A stretch of 64,000 nt of DNA from Pyrocephalus nanus (taxonomy: Eukaryota > Chordata > Aves > Passeriformes > Tyrannidae): positions 11,155,001-11,219,000 of the forward strand of contig CM076280.1 in assembly GCA_038380795.1 (NCBI GenBank), in the 5' to 3' direction. Made by a program: the position numbers and the translations under genes. The notes beneath the pieces are model-generated. The model was not told the origin of the DNA. It searched no databases and worked only from the letters and a program-made list of their open reading frames with translations. Shown here piece by piece: positions 11,823-24,171 of the stretch (positions are counted from its first letter, which is position 1; every line of letters starts with the position of its first letter).

Positions 11823-14800
11823 CGTGCCCAGCGCTGGCCAGCAGCTCTCAACACACCTCCCGAAGCACAGCTGAGCTCAGAGCTGGGGCAGCTTCTGCCC
11901 CACAGGAGCACACCCTGAGCAGTCCACGCTCCGTTCTCGGTAAATCATTCCGTGTCTGACTGGGTTCCCAAGCTCTCTGCTCCCCAGCTGCCTTTTTCCA
12001 GGTCTGCATCCACACCTCTCTCGTGCTCTCACCAAAAGAATTCCAGCTATCAACAGGTTGTTTCTAAAAACTCTCCTTCTGGATAAACTCTTACTTGCCC
12101 TGTATCCAAACACGCATTTTGGAGTACAGAAATGAACAATTTCCTTGCTGAAAACCAAACACCCATTGCTGACTGCAGCACCACAACACCAGCACTCCAC
12201 CCCAAATCTGCTCCACAGAGGTTCCACAGCCTTTTCTTAGGTGATCAAAGTAATGACAGAGTTCTCTCCATCTTTTTACACATGCATATATGTTGAATTT
12301 TTAAACATGAAAGATTAAATTAGAAGTTCCCCACACAAACACAACTCCTTTTAAAAGGGCTCAAAACACTGTATTTACATCTGCAAGTACTCACTTTATT
12401 ACTACAACCTTTATAACAGAGCTTAGGTTTGCTTCAAACAAAACAGGGTTCTCAGCGATAGAGGCCCAAGAAAAAGCCCTGCATACAGTTAGTCTACAAA
12501 GAATTAACTGGATTAATTAGCAAGGGATTTGAGAAGCAGCTTGGAGCTAGAAAACCAAAACACTAAATTGTTTAAATACTTTGGCAATGGATCAAGGTTT
12601 CTAGGCAGCCCTATGTTCCATTCTCTCCTTTTTTTTTTTGCTCGGTGTTTTAACACATTTAACCTGACGAGGTACTTTTTCATGAGATATGAATGACACT
12701 GTCAAAATACCAAAAAAGAAGATGTGAATTAAAAAATGCCACAAGCTGTTAGCAATTCTGCCAACATGTATGAGCCCAGGCAACATTAATTAAAAATCAA
12801 TAGCTTAGGACATAAATAGCTCTCATCCCTGTTATAGTATATCTCTAACATAACTCTTTATTAAAGCAAAAAAAGCAAAAAAAAAAGCCAGTGTCTCTGC
12901 TATTATACTGACTGAATTGACCACAACAAAGCAAAAGGAATAAGGCAAAACCCCTGAGCCAAGAGAGCCCTATGAGAAAGGGAGGACAGGCATATGAATG
13001 ATTGGAATGCTTCAGCCCTGCACTATCATTAACACATAACTGGCTGCAAACAGCCTCACTGCAAATACTTGGGAACAAGTTACCAGCAACAACATTGCGT
13101 GTTTTCAGGGCTAATATGAGTCTGTACAAAGTCCTGCATGCCAAGGAAATGAGCGTAATGTGCACATCTTTCTGCCAGCTGCAGCTTATTAATCAGGATT
13201 TTTATTAAGCATCCTGACTAAAGATTGAAAAGTTCTCTGATAATTTATAAAATAAAGGTGAGAAAAGGCAGGAAATTGCACTCAGCCTTCTTCTACTTTA
13301 GTGACACCACCTTCAAACTGAAGTTACGTTAGAAGTCATCAAAGCTAAAAGATTTAAGCTGGACAAGGAGCAGATTGCAGTGGAAGAGCAGATCACAAAA
13401 CTGTAGGACCCTTAGAGTGGAACTCTGGGGACAGAAAGGATTATTTTGATAGTCGTGTTTCCAAGTGCAGCTGTCAGGAATGTCCTGCAGCAGACACCAC
13501 GTGCAGGTGCAGCTCCAGCCAGCTCAGCACACGGGCCTGCTGCTGGACAGCAACCCCAACCCTGGGACTGCCCCAGGGGCAGCCAAGGCACTGGGAACCA
13601 ACAGCCTGGAGCAGCAGGAGGCTGAATTTACTAACACCTACTACTACAGACTGCTGCAACTGCAAAAGGAACTCCCAGAAATACCAGTCTGAACTACTGG
13701 ATATGCAGGACATGAGCTTCACAAAATCCCAGCCAAGCAGAGCCCTCCCCTGGGCACAACCCCAGATCAGTCAGGAGTTCCCCTCTGCTGGGGAAGGGAG
13801 GCAGGAAGGACTAACCTTTCAGCTCCTAAATGCTACCATTTCACCTTGCCAGCTGCTTTTGGAGTCCCACCTTAGAGCTGTGCTTTGGGACACTCCTCCT
13901 TCTTCCCATTCCCTTTCCCTTGCCACAGTGCCACCTCCCCCAGATTTCCTGAGGAAAGTGCAGCGCAAGAAACCCAAAGGTCGAGTTCCCAGAGCACAGA
14001 CACCCCGTGCCAGCACAGGGGAACTGAAGACCCCCTTTCTCACAAGATCTTTTGGCCTAACTTTTCACTGAGCTACGGTCAGAAATGATGTATTTCCTTC
14101 TCAGCTGTTCACATTCCACCCCAGCTACTGCCACTTTCAGCTAATCTTGTTCAAGGTGCACCAAATCCAAGGCTTGGTTGCCACGTTCCATATAACACAA
14201 TTCTTCATCTAGGAAGTTCATTATGCACTCTTAATTTTTAGTAGAAGTACATTAGAACACAAAAATGGTGCTATTTGAGTTCCCCTAAATGGAATTAATT
14301 GAAATTCCACCAAGTTCCCCCAATAATGCTTTATGTCACTGTAAAAATACAAACTATTACTTTATTAATGCTTCAATCATCTTCACTGAAGGTTCAAGAA
14401 TATAAAACAATTCAGAGACTTTGCTAAATCATGTCTCCCTTTATGATTATAAATTAAAGTGAGTAGAAGATGCACCAGCAATTTGTAAACTCTTTCAAAG
14501 GACCTGATTTACATTTTTCTCCTGTAAAGCGAAGATATCCCCCAACATGCTGCATTTGTGTTAAATATTAAATAAAGACACTTACCCTACATATATGGCA
14601 GAAATGGAAGATATTTCTGATATGTTTTGGAATTACTTTTAGCAGTCTAGTGCTGTTTATAATACTGGTGCAAATACTGCCACCAATAAAGAAACAAACA
14701 TTAAAAAGGTGTCCTTTAAGCTTCCCTTTAAGGCATCTCCCATAATCGTATAATTTGCTCTGGACATCATTAAAATGTAAAGTTAATGAGGATTCAGCTG

Positions 14801-17800
14801 AAAACAGAAGAAATGTAACCTATTTTCAGGCAAAACTTCTAACACTGCAATCAGAGGGAAAACCTCTTTGATGTCTCTTTGTCTCTTCTCATTAATTTTC
14901 TTTTGGTTTAAAAAAAACACAAAGGCTGTTTAAACTAAAAAATGCATAGAAGTTTAAACATGGTAATTATAGTCGAGCTGCAATGAGGTCATTAGGTTTT
15001 TAAAACTTGGAGATAAACAAAATTGAGATGTATGATTATTTTAAAAACATGTCAATACTCAATGTTAATTGTCCATACGATTGATACACACTGTAGTCTA
15101 AGGATTTAGTCTGGATACAGAATTGCTTCAAGATGATTTAGTGAAAGAGCCAATCCCATGGCCAGGGTAGAGCAAAGCCATCAAGAAATGCATCAAAATG
15201 CAAAGCTGTAATTACTGCAGCACTGTAGTATTTCTGAGGGGAACACAGCAGGCTTTTTGCCACCCGTGCAAGAGAGATGGCAAACGGTGAGATCCTGCTT
15301 CCCTTTGCCTCTGCAGCTCATGAAGGAATGAAACACGGACCAAGTTACATCATTCCATTTCCCCCCCACATCTGCTCCTGCTCCTGAACACTGCCAAGGT
15401 GCACACTAAGCTGTACACTGCTGGTTTAACATGGGAACCCTTTCCAGCAGAAATATCTGTGAGAGGTATTTAATTACACAGCACAGATGGAATCTGTGGC
15501 ATACTGTGGTAGCAGATACTTTTAGCAAGTAAGATTATCATATACAAAGTGCCTGAAGCCACACAGGACAAACATAACCTGACCTTTAGTGTAGAAGGAC
15601 ATTAATCACAATGAAGCAAAATAAGCGTATTCCTAACGTTCTTCCCTTTGCCAGTATCACCTGTAGATCAAAGATGTAACACAGCAACCTGAGTGTGCTG
15701 CCTGCCCATACTGAGATGCTCAACCACTGTTCATCTTCCCATTTCCACACTGCAGTTGAGTCTCCATTCATTATTTCTGACAGGTGTTTCTCCACAGAGG
15801 GAAGGTCTGGCTTTAGAACTTTTGGAACAGAAGATCTCCAGCATCAACCAAGTATCTTATAGACATACATGGAGAGCAATTTACTGTTACAAATTACTGA
15901 AGAGCTGTAACAATGTAAGAATCAATTCAGGAAAAGGTAACGCTACCACTATTTATATTCACAGCTACATAGTTTCATAATAAATGATCCTTCACAGGAA
16001 CTAAGTCTGGGATGGAGTTAACACCTGTAGAATGCAAAGGGAGTTGGAATTCCTGTCACCAACACTTCCAATCGGTACCCCTGGAAGGTCTTTCTCCCCA
16101 TTCCTTCCCCAGGTGCCTGCACTGTCAGAGTCAATGCCATCTGGGCCAGACCACCCTTCTGTGACACATTAACAGGATCCCTCGCTCCTGCTCCTCATCT
16201 TTTCATTTTCCTTCTCTCCTTGCAAGGAACCCTAAAGAGAAGGACCAGCACTAACAATAGATGGGTTCATCTGCTGCCCTCCCAAGCTGTGTGCTGCACT
16301 CAGCAGTGCTCTGCCAGGGCTCTGGAGCACTCTGCAGTGCTCTGGCAGAACTACCAACACTCCCATCAGCACACCAAACACGCACAAATGCCAAACCCCA
16401 AGATTTCTGTGGAAAACATCCCCAGGGAGCGTTACCCCACTGCAGATGGGCCCTCGCTTCCGGGAGGGTGCCTTCAACATTAGGCAAAAACCCCACCCAA
16501 AATCGCTGCTCTGAACCTCCAGGGAGCCTGCCTTAAAGTCATTACTACTTTGTTTCTTTGTCACCTGAATCACACTCCAATTGAAAGTTCTCTGCAGAAA
16601 TGCCCCTATCTGGGCTAACTGCTGATGCACAGGCACTAAGCTTTAAGCAATAGTTAACACTCATTAACGAGATTACTTGTTGTGATTAAGTGAGGATAAA
16701 CAAAAATAACACCACCTTGGAAATTTCTGTAACTGAGAATGAACTGACCTTAAAATTACTCCCTTAAATAAAGTCACACAACCCCCCCCTTTAACAGCAA
16801 CTGACTCCATCCAAAATACAGCCTGTGCAGTTACAGCAGCCCTGCTCCTGGAGCAGCTCATTAACAAAGAGTTAACTGCAACAAGTCCTTCACCAAAGTC
16901 TTAAATGCTTCAAATGCTGAAATATAAATGTCTCACTAGTATTGGGTATTTAAATTGAGTCTCTCAAGAACTCTTTAAAAGGAACAACCACTCAAATTCC
17001 TCTATAAATTCAAGGAAAACTCTGAGTATAGCTGGTGAAGGAAAATAATTTGTTAGAATCACTAGGAAAAAGTGTCCCTAAGAAAGTTTCAGTTTAGCAG
17101 TTAATTCCAACCTGCAGTTAAAAAGGCACTAGCTGTCAGTCAGTTTTCTCACCCAACTCTATCATGAAAAGAAAAACTGACAGATCACAGGAGCTTGCCT
17201 TTGTAAACCAATTCGGGAACTTTCATGCTTCTTATTTGTTAGGTTAAAGGTTAAATTGCTGACCTCTGCCCTCCTGCTTAGCAGCCTTTCCCTTTTTCTG
17301 TAAAGCTTTATTTTGGGGCTGTATTTACATGGATTAGTCTCTTTTCACGCTAAGAAGGAATCTGTTCACAGCCAAAGCCTTAGTTCTGGTTGTACAAAAA
17401 GCAGTCACAATTATTCAGCAGCAGACAATGACCATATTGTGGATTTACAAAAAAACCACCTCAGCCATGGCAAGTTCTGTCCTTGCTGCACAAAACAATA
17501 GAAGAAAAATCTTATCAAGCATTCAAGAGAAAGCAAACAAAGCAGGCCCACTGTGAACTTGATGAAGATGTCAAGCTCCTTTAAAAAAATATAAATCAAC
17601 AAAAGAGTTTAAAGTCTTGTGAGTGAGACTTTCTGTGCTGAATTTTTCTGTCTAGTTAAACAGTGCCAGCATAGCAATATAGTGCAGATTAGTAAATACT
17701 TGTGAGATAGAAAGGACTGTAGACAGAAGCAGTTAAAGCATGAAGCAAAAAGGCCAAACCGCTCTCTTCCCACAAAATAACTTATAGCAGCAGCAGAACA

Positions 17801-20800
17801 CTCAGTTATAGCAGATATTGGCATTAGGGGTGGTTAGGAAATCCAGTATCATCAGAGAAGAACGTGCCTAAAGATGTGTTAGAATTTACCATGGCTTGCA
17901 ATACGACAGATTCTAATATTTTTTTTCATCAGGTGAGTTTCTCAACAAATTGAGTTCTGTATTTCATTTATACTGTAAAAACCAATCTGTGAACTCTTCC
18001 AACAGAACAGCTCACACAATGCTCCTGCCTTACCCAGTCACTGCAGTCCCAGTAAGCCCTTTGTTAAAATCTTCCTCCTTGTTTGTACTTAGAAGCAAAG
18101 CAATCAAATGGAAACAGAAAAACAAAGCAGCATCTTAGGAGAGTGAGAATTTCCAAATCCCACCGATCTACTTAGGGTTTGGTTGCTTTTCCAATCCTGC
18201 TTTAGGAAGTTTGGTGTAGCAGCATAACACCCTAAAGATGGGGCAGGGAAACTTGGGATTCCAGCCCACGATCCACAGAAAGCCCTTATTTCATGGAAAG
18301 AGACCTGAGTTCTGCACTTCCTTTGTCATTGCTAAACCTTCAGCAGGGTGCTTATTCCTCAATCCAGAATGGGCAGATTTGAACCAACAAAACATTTCCC
18401 CTTAAAAAATAAATGTTGCTGCCAGAGCTGCACGGGTAAGGTTTACAAACTTCTGAAGGACCAACTCTTAACTTAGTCCTGCTCTGGGAACTTGTACCTG
18501 TTCAAGAACATCCTCCATCCACACGGGAGGTACTGCTGAGCTGCCCCACACTGCAGGCTGGGACACAAGATAAAGGCAAGGGGTAGCAGTTATTTCCTTG
18601 GCAGAGACAGAAAGCTGCCAGTTCTACCTGTGAAAGGCCTGTCAGGGAAACCACAGAGACAACTGCAGAATAATCTCAGGGCCCAAGTACATGGTGACTG
18701 CTCCCAGCAGAGTTAAGGACTTCGATTAGTTTAAGTTATACATTTGTGATCTACTGGGAAGGGGGGGAGGGAGGGAAAGAGCTGTTACAACCCAAGGCTA
18801 GAACATGAAAAGTAAAGAAGGAAGTACTTAAACTACTCACAAGCTTCTAGTAGGAACAAGATTAGTAGTACATGCTACTCTCAGAGCCAATTCAAATGCA
18901 AATCTCATCCTTTCACTCAAACAATGATAAACTACCTCAGAGTTAATAGTTTCCTTCTAAGATTCATCTCCCTTTTCAACTTAGTGGTATGTTTTCGAGA
19001 AAAGAAAGAAGCACATGGCGAGTCTTACAGCAAGACCCTTTAAATTCTGTCATAAAAGAAGTAGCATAAACTACATTTCCTCTCCTAATCCAGTGAACAT
19101 TTGTTAAACTCTAACACACACTTTGTCCACACAGTCGCATTTAGGCTTCTAACTTACCACGATTCTTAAAAAAATAAAACAAGAAAGAAATCCTTTAGCT
19201 GTACTAAACCATTTCAGCTTTTTCCTTGAACACACAGCAAGAATTTATGCTACACTCACAAAAAGATGAAAGATGAGGTCCTTGGAGAGAAAGGCCTTTT
19301 GGCACACTACATGGTAAAGCTACAGATTTGACATACTTTTATAATGTCTGCTTTGGCAAGAACACAAAAACCCCACACAAAAGCGTGGTACGTCCTCCCA
19401 GACAGGGGTGTAGGGGGTGTCCTACTCTTGTGAGCATTTACTTTCAAATGCTCTCACTTCAGAGACTATTTTGATCGCTTACTTTAGACTAACAAATTCT
19501 CTTTTGCTACATGAACAGTTTGACAGTCAGACTACAATTCTCCTCACAGCCCCATCTAACAAGAGAGAATCTTTGGCTGGGGTCCAGCAAGAGCCTTAAA
19601 TTTGTCACATCCTATTTCTGATGAATGATCTGCAGCAGTTTTAAGATCACAAAGTGCTTTGAAAGTTAAAAGAAAAATTTCACAAGTAGTAAGCTTTCAC
19701 TTTCTTTATAAAGGTATTTAAACTAAAACTGCTAGTGGATTCTTTCCACTTCTGCATCTCAAAAAAACGCCAAAACAATTTTTTAGCTGAGATTAAAAAA
19801 TTGGAAACAGTTGCAATGCACTTGCCTAAAAAGTGTCAAAAGGCTAGAACTGCATTTCCAGAAGTGCTCAAGTGCTTAAGCACTTATCATTTGTAAAAGA
19901 AACAATACAAGCTCTTTGTAATTTATGCCTCCATTTCTGGGAAGTTTCACTATCATGAGATGCCATGGCAAATACACAAATCACAGTGTCATAAAACACT
20001 TTGATGCCTTCCTTTACACAAAGATTAAAAATATGAAAAGAGATCCAGGAAAATTGCAGTATTTGACACAGAGTTTCTATTTCAAATTATCCCCAGCACG
20101 TAATAATTCCAGTGCATGCAAGAAGACAATGCAGCAAAGGCACAGACTCACCATCAGAACTTATTAGTTTTACTACTCGCCAATATTTTCCCTAGAATAT
20201 TTCACTTTTGAAATAAAACCATGACCATTTTTTTCTCTTTCTGAAAGTAAGTGTGTGGGAGTTGGTGAGAAGCACTAGACTGGTAAGTTCCTATCTCTGA
20301 CATACTTACACCTGACACACAACACGGATTTCTCCCTGGATAAATTCCATGTGCTGTCACTGTAAAACGCAGACTCTGCTCTTTCTATTCTGGTTTGCTG
20401 CTTCTCACTTGTGGTGGGAAGGCTCCGGCTCGGGAGCAGCACAGCCCTGCAGAGAGGAAACACCAGGAGGCCTGCAGGGCTGAACAAGGAGCTCCTGGAC
20501 AAACCAAACACGAACAGGCAGCTCCCAGAGGGTGGGAGCAGGGAAACCACACACACTGAGCTTCAACCAGCTAAGGGGAGCCCCCAGGCTCCACAGAAAC
20601 CACAATCACCAGCTAAAAAAATGGCTTGGTATCGTCTTCTCTTATGAAATACATTTTTAACACAGAATTTTCATCTTAACATTTCCAGTCACAGTTGCAG
20701 CTTTCTTGCTTCACAGTTCTCAGAACAAAGACATCCCGTTTACTTCGAGTGACTCAGTACAAAAAATCCATAAGTTTCCAAGCAAGATCTATGAACCCAC

Positions 20801-21139
20801 CAAAGACAAGCACAGACACAGCCTTTAGATCCAGCTGAATGCTGGAATTGTAAAACACACCAAAGACTTCATGAGCCAAACACATACAATGCTGAGCAGA
20901 GATGATCACCATTTCTAGACAATCTAGAGAGGAAAGGACAGCAAGAGCACAGTGAGCTGATGCAAGGATCATTTCCTCTCAGTTCCCACATTTCAGTGTG
21001 GTTTGGCAGAGTCCTGCCTGGACTGGAATAAAACAATGTTTGCTTTTTCAACTTCTTCGGTTGCAATGAAGTTTTTCTCTTTGTACCTCACACGAAACAT
21101 CTCCCAGATGATCCTGAAGTTCACATTTCTAAATCAAAT

Positions 21140-21600
21140 CTTGGGATCACTGGATGAGTCAGGTTGGAAAGGACCTCAGGAGGTCTCCAGTTCAACCTCC
21201 TGTCAAAGATGGGCCAGGTGTGAGGTCAGACCAGCTTGTTGAGGCTGTGAAGCAGCCGGGTCTTGAAAAGCTCCAAGGATGGAGATGCACAAGCTCTCCG
21301 AGTGCCCTGGTCTGATCCTTGACTCCTCCTGCTGAACACGTTCCCGATATCACTTAGGACGTCTCTTCATCCAGCCTGTCACTGCACCTTGTGCTGGCAT
21401 GGCTGTGGAGAGCCTGCACATCCCCTCCCAAAGAGCTCCTCCCAGGTGTGGAAGCTGCTGCTCAGTTCCCTGGAGCCTCCTCCTTCCCTGGACCCAGCCC
21501 AGCACTCATCTCCTCACAGTGAGGTGCTCCAGCTCACCATCCTCATGGCCCTCCACTGAACTTGTTCCAGTTTATTGACGCCTTCCCTGCAGCCCAGAAC
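21140..21600 (-). mobile_element. CR1 LINE 3' fragment, minus orientation
   Basis: From the phrase ggttggaaaggacctcagga onward this follows the avian CR1 3' region read in reverse. The landmarks appear in the expected order: ccagttcaacctcctg, the frame of short hydrophobic-rich text after it, ctggtctgatcctt, gagatg-like pieces, and catggccctccactgaa near 21545. The terminal 8-bp microsatellite typical of CR1 is not evident. The fragment is diverged, non-coding and 5'-truncated, as most avian CR1 copies are. Confidence 0.85.
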
Positions 21601-21639
21601 AGGTTTGTTCCTTCTGCAGTCCCCTGTCTTGGTGACCAA

Positions 21640-21820
21640 GGGAGAACCTTCCACAGGAAGCCCTGGCACAGCTGCCCAGGGCAGTGGTGGGGTCCCCATC
21701 CCTGGGGGGATCCAAAGGATGTGCAGACACAGTGTTGGGGACATGGCCTTGGCACTGTCAGGGTTATGGTTGGACTCAGTGATCTTAAAGGCCTTTTCCA
21801 ACCTAAATAGTTCTACATGA
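21640..21820 (+). mobile_element. CR1 LINE 3' fragment, plus orientation
   Basis: The text from about ccctggcacagctgcccagg through ggggtccccatccctgg and gttggactcagtgatcttaa to ccttttccaacctaaat is the CR1 3' end in forward orientation. It ends at ttctacatga. It abuts the minus-oriented CR1 fragment, so the two form a tail-out inverted pair with little sequence between them. Confidence 0.85.
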
Positions 21821-24100
21821 CAGCAAATGGAAAATGCTGTTTTCATCCATGTCAAAAGTTATGAACCCAATAATATTTAATGCACGACTGTGAATTCCAC
21901 GAGCAGCAAAGTGACTTGAATGCACAACTGTCTGCCAGGAGTTAAGGACACCAGTCAGTACCTCCCATTTCAGCAGGATGCAAGTGAACTATGAAATACA
22001 TCAAAGCTTTAAATTCCAGTTGATATTCCACACTCACATGGCAAACATCCTTTGCTACTTTCTCACTTTCACTCTTGCAGCTCTCTCCCCATCCCACCAG
22101 GCTGGGGGAGCGAGTGGCTGCGTGGGGCTGAGCTGCCAGCTGGGGTTTGGAATCACAAAACAGAGCAAGCTGTACCATCCCACAAGCCACACAATCCCCC
22201 ACGCTGGGACAGTTACAGCTCTGGAGCAATTCATTCTCCTCGAGACCAGCTCAGAAGATTGATATCAGAATTGAGAGCATTTGAAGTATCAACAGCATGA
22301 GACATGGACCTCAAAAACAGTCGTCTTAGTTAATCTGGGGATTGATCAAATGTGGAGAAATAGTTTTTCAGACTTGCCTGATACTTTGCTCCTTATACCC
22401 CTTCTCCACGTTTTGCTGTTGTGAACATTCCCTGGCTGCAGGAAACAAGCCCTGAGCCACCCTGGGGCTGTGTGTGTGAGTGGGGATCTGCCTGGGACAC
22501 GGTACAGCTGACACTGCAGAGAACCAAACAACCGTCACTTGAAGCAAAGTGACAAAATATTTGGGGAGACGCAAATCTAAGGCTTCTGAGAATAAAGGGC
22601 ACCTCTTAAATATTAAAAAAAAAAAAATGGTTGGGAAAAAAAAATCTCCTAAAAGATTACCCAGAGAGAATTAATAACTTCGGAATACATGAGTTGCAAA
22701 AACAAGTTTTAGAACTTTTTTACTCCCTGAAAAGAATTTTTGAAGATTTTGCACCTAGAGGTACATACAACAAACCTAAAAACACAACTAAGTGAAACTC
22801 CCACAGAATCAGTTGGTTTATAGAACAAAATGTATACTAAATTCTCCAATTAAAAACCTGTAAAGTAGTTTCCGAGCTTTTTAACCCACCTTCCCACAGC
22901 AGGGAATTAATCCCTCCAGGGGGATGCAAACAAACTTCAAAGAGAAGATTATACCCAGACACTAGTACTGTACAATGTAATGTTTATGGTCAAATTTGTT
23001 CCGATTTTCTGGCACTAGAATCCAGGTCAGATGTGCAGACACAAAGAGCAGTTATTAAAAGGGCTCCTGCAGTTCCATCAAATAGTTGTGATGGCACAGA
23101 GCAGGAGGACAAGCCAGGACTGTACTCCAGTTACAGCTCCTAAGGAGGCTCTGGCAGCACAGGACAGAGTGCAGCTATTTGACTTTTGTGGACTGTAACA
23201 AAGGCAGACAGACAGGAGGGAAGGGGCTTTCCAGGCTCTGAGATAGAAGGACTCTCTCTTTTGCTTCATTGCACCATATCTGCAGCACACACGTGATCAT
23301 TTCATAATTGACAAAAGAAATATTACTTCAGCATGTGCTGACTAATCATAATTATTTAATGCTGACATCCCTCCTTTTTGTAGCATTCTGGAGACTGAAC
23401 CACATTCTGGGATTACGAATTTCAGCCTTCACTTTTCCTGCTTATTTGATCAGGTTACACAAGAGCACAATCAAAAATTCACAAATACACTTACATGTTG
23501 GTTTCAGCAGTTATGGGACTTCTCTGGCATAAACACAGGAATACTTGTCAAAAAGCATATTACAGAAAAACACTTGTATTATTATGGTAGGACAATGCTT
23601 GGTAAAAACAGTTAGTTAACCAAACCACAAGCTGTGTCCATGTCTTATTTCTAGGTAAAGCCATTTGATCAAAGAATTGTGGGAGCAAATAAAAATACTT
23701 CTGTAGACAAGTAAGAAAGAGGAAGTAAAAACAAATTTCACATGAGATGTTTTAAGATTATTTCTTTTTATTTTAATTACCCCTTTATTAAATAAGCAGT
23801 AAATACCAACCTGAAAAAGCACTTACTTTTTCAACCTAATGAAGGGAGTTATTTCTATTTTAAAAGACAAAAAAAGGGCAAAACAGTCAAAGAAATCTGA
23901 AAATTGCCCACAATGAGGGACAGAGGCAAGAATTTCTCTTTATTAGTCCTAACTGTACAGGATTCCACAGAACCAGTGATTAGGATATCTCTAAGAGCTA
24001 GAACAGCATAATATTAAATATATTTCATGATCTCACAAGGCATGGTTCTTAACAACAGTTTCAAGCAATAAACAGGTAGAATTCCAGTGCAAAACAGTAC

Positions 24101-24171
24101 CTTTCCCAAGGCAACTGATTCCTGAGTGGGTCACCTCTGCATACACCTCAAAGGTAGTTTCTGGGTTTTGT
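24101..24171 (-). CDS. DENND1A: DENND1A coding exon 2
   Basis: A 71-nt exon. The acceptor is a pyrimidine tract ending in TTTCAG, immediately 5' of 24171; the donor is GTACTG from 24100. It completes the Lys codon, then reads QNPETTFEVYAEV followed by THSGISCLGK, and ends with one base (G) of an Asp codon. The first part is nearly identical to the mammalian protein. The last ten residues differ from the mammalian linker but have exactly the same length. An internal GT at 24134 would give a 37-nt exon, but that would throw exon 3 out of frame, so the distal donor is preferred. The exon is too short for ordinary ORF scans. Confidence 0.88.

Larger units (their letters stand above)
9720..14050 (+). 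pseudogene. Unassigned trail of exon-like coding segments, opposite strand to DENND1A
   Basis: Several short plus-strand segments look like coding exons rather than random DNA. Segment A, about 9702-9846, reads through SITEALASLKPTPRERKARK and ends near LLEQHQKL. Segment B, about 10420-10530, contains KQRREFEEKFVLYKEELADL. Segment C, about 13325-13394, contains IKAKRFKLDKEQIAVEEQI. Segment D, about 13490-13690, contains EFTNTYYYRLLQLQKELPEI. Segment E, about 13936-14040, contains DFLRKVQRKKPKGRVPRA. Segments A-D have the charged, Glu/Lys/Gln-rich composition of a coiled coil. Possible splice signals flank some of them: an acceptor-like pyrimidine AG before A and B, and GT after A and B. Two minisatellites interrupt the trail. 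I do not recognise the family. It could be a decayed or duplicated gene, a nested gene, or chance. Confidence 0.3.
1289..24100 (-). other. DENND1A: DENND1A intron 2 (about 22.8 kb)
   Basis: Large intron between the exons at 1245-1288 and 24101-24171. It holds the 20-bp, 46-bp and 25-29-bp minisatellites, the inverted CR1 pair near 21.1-21.8 kb and the opposite-strand exon-like trail at 9.7-14.05 kb, all listed separately. The rest (for example 4-9 kb, 14.1-21 kb and 21.9-24 kb) is AT-rich unique-looking DNA with short open frames and small homopolymer runs. I recognise no gene in it. Confidence 0.75.

Noticed and set aside
10585..11911. Minus-strand open frames of 389-399 codons, Cys/Leu/Pro-rich
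   Set aside because: They are translations of the 25-29-bp minisatellite, open in all three minus frames, with the same repetitive peptide and no domain.
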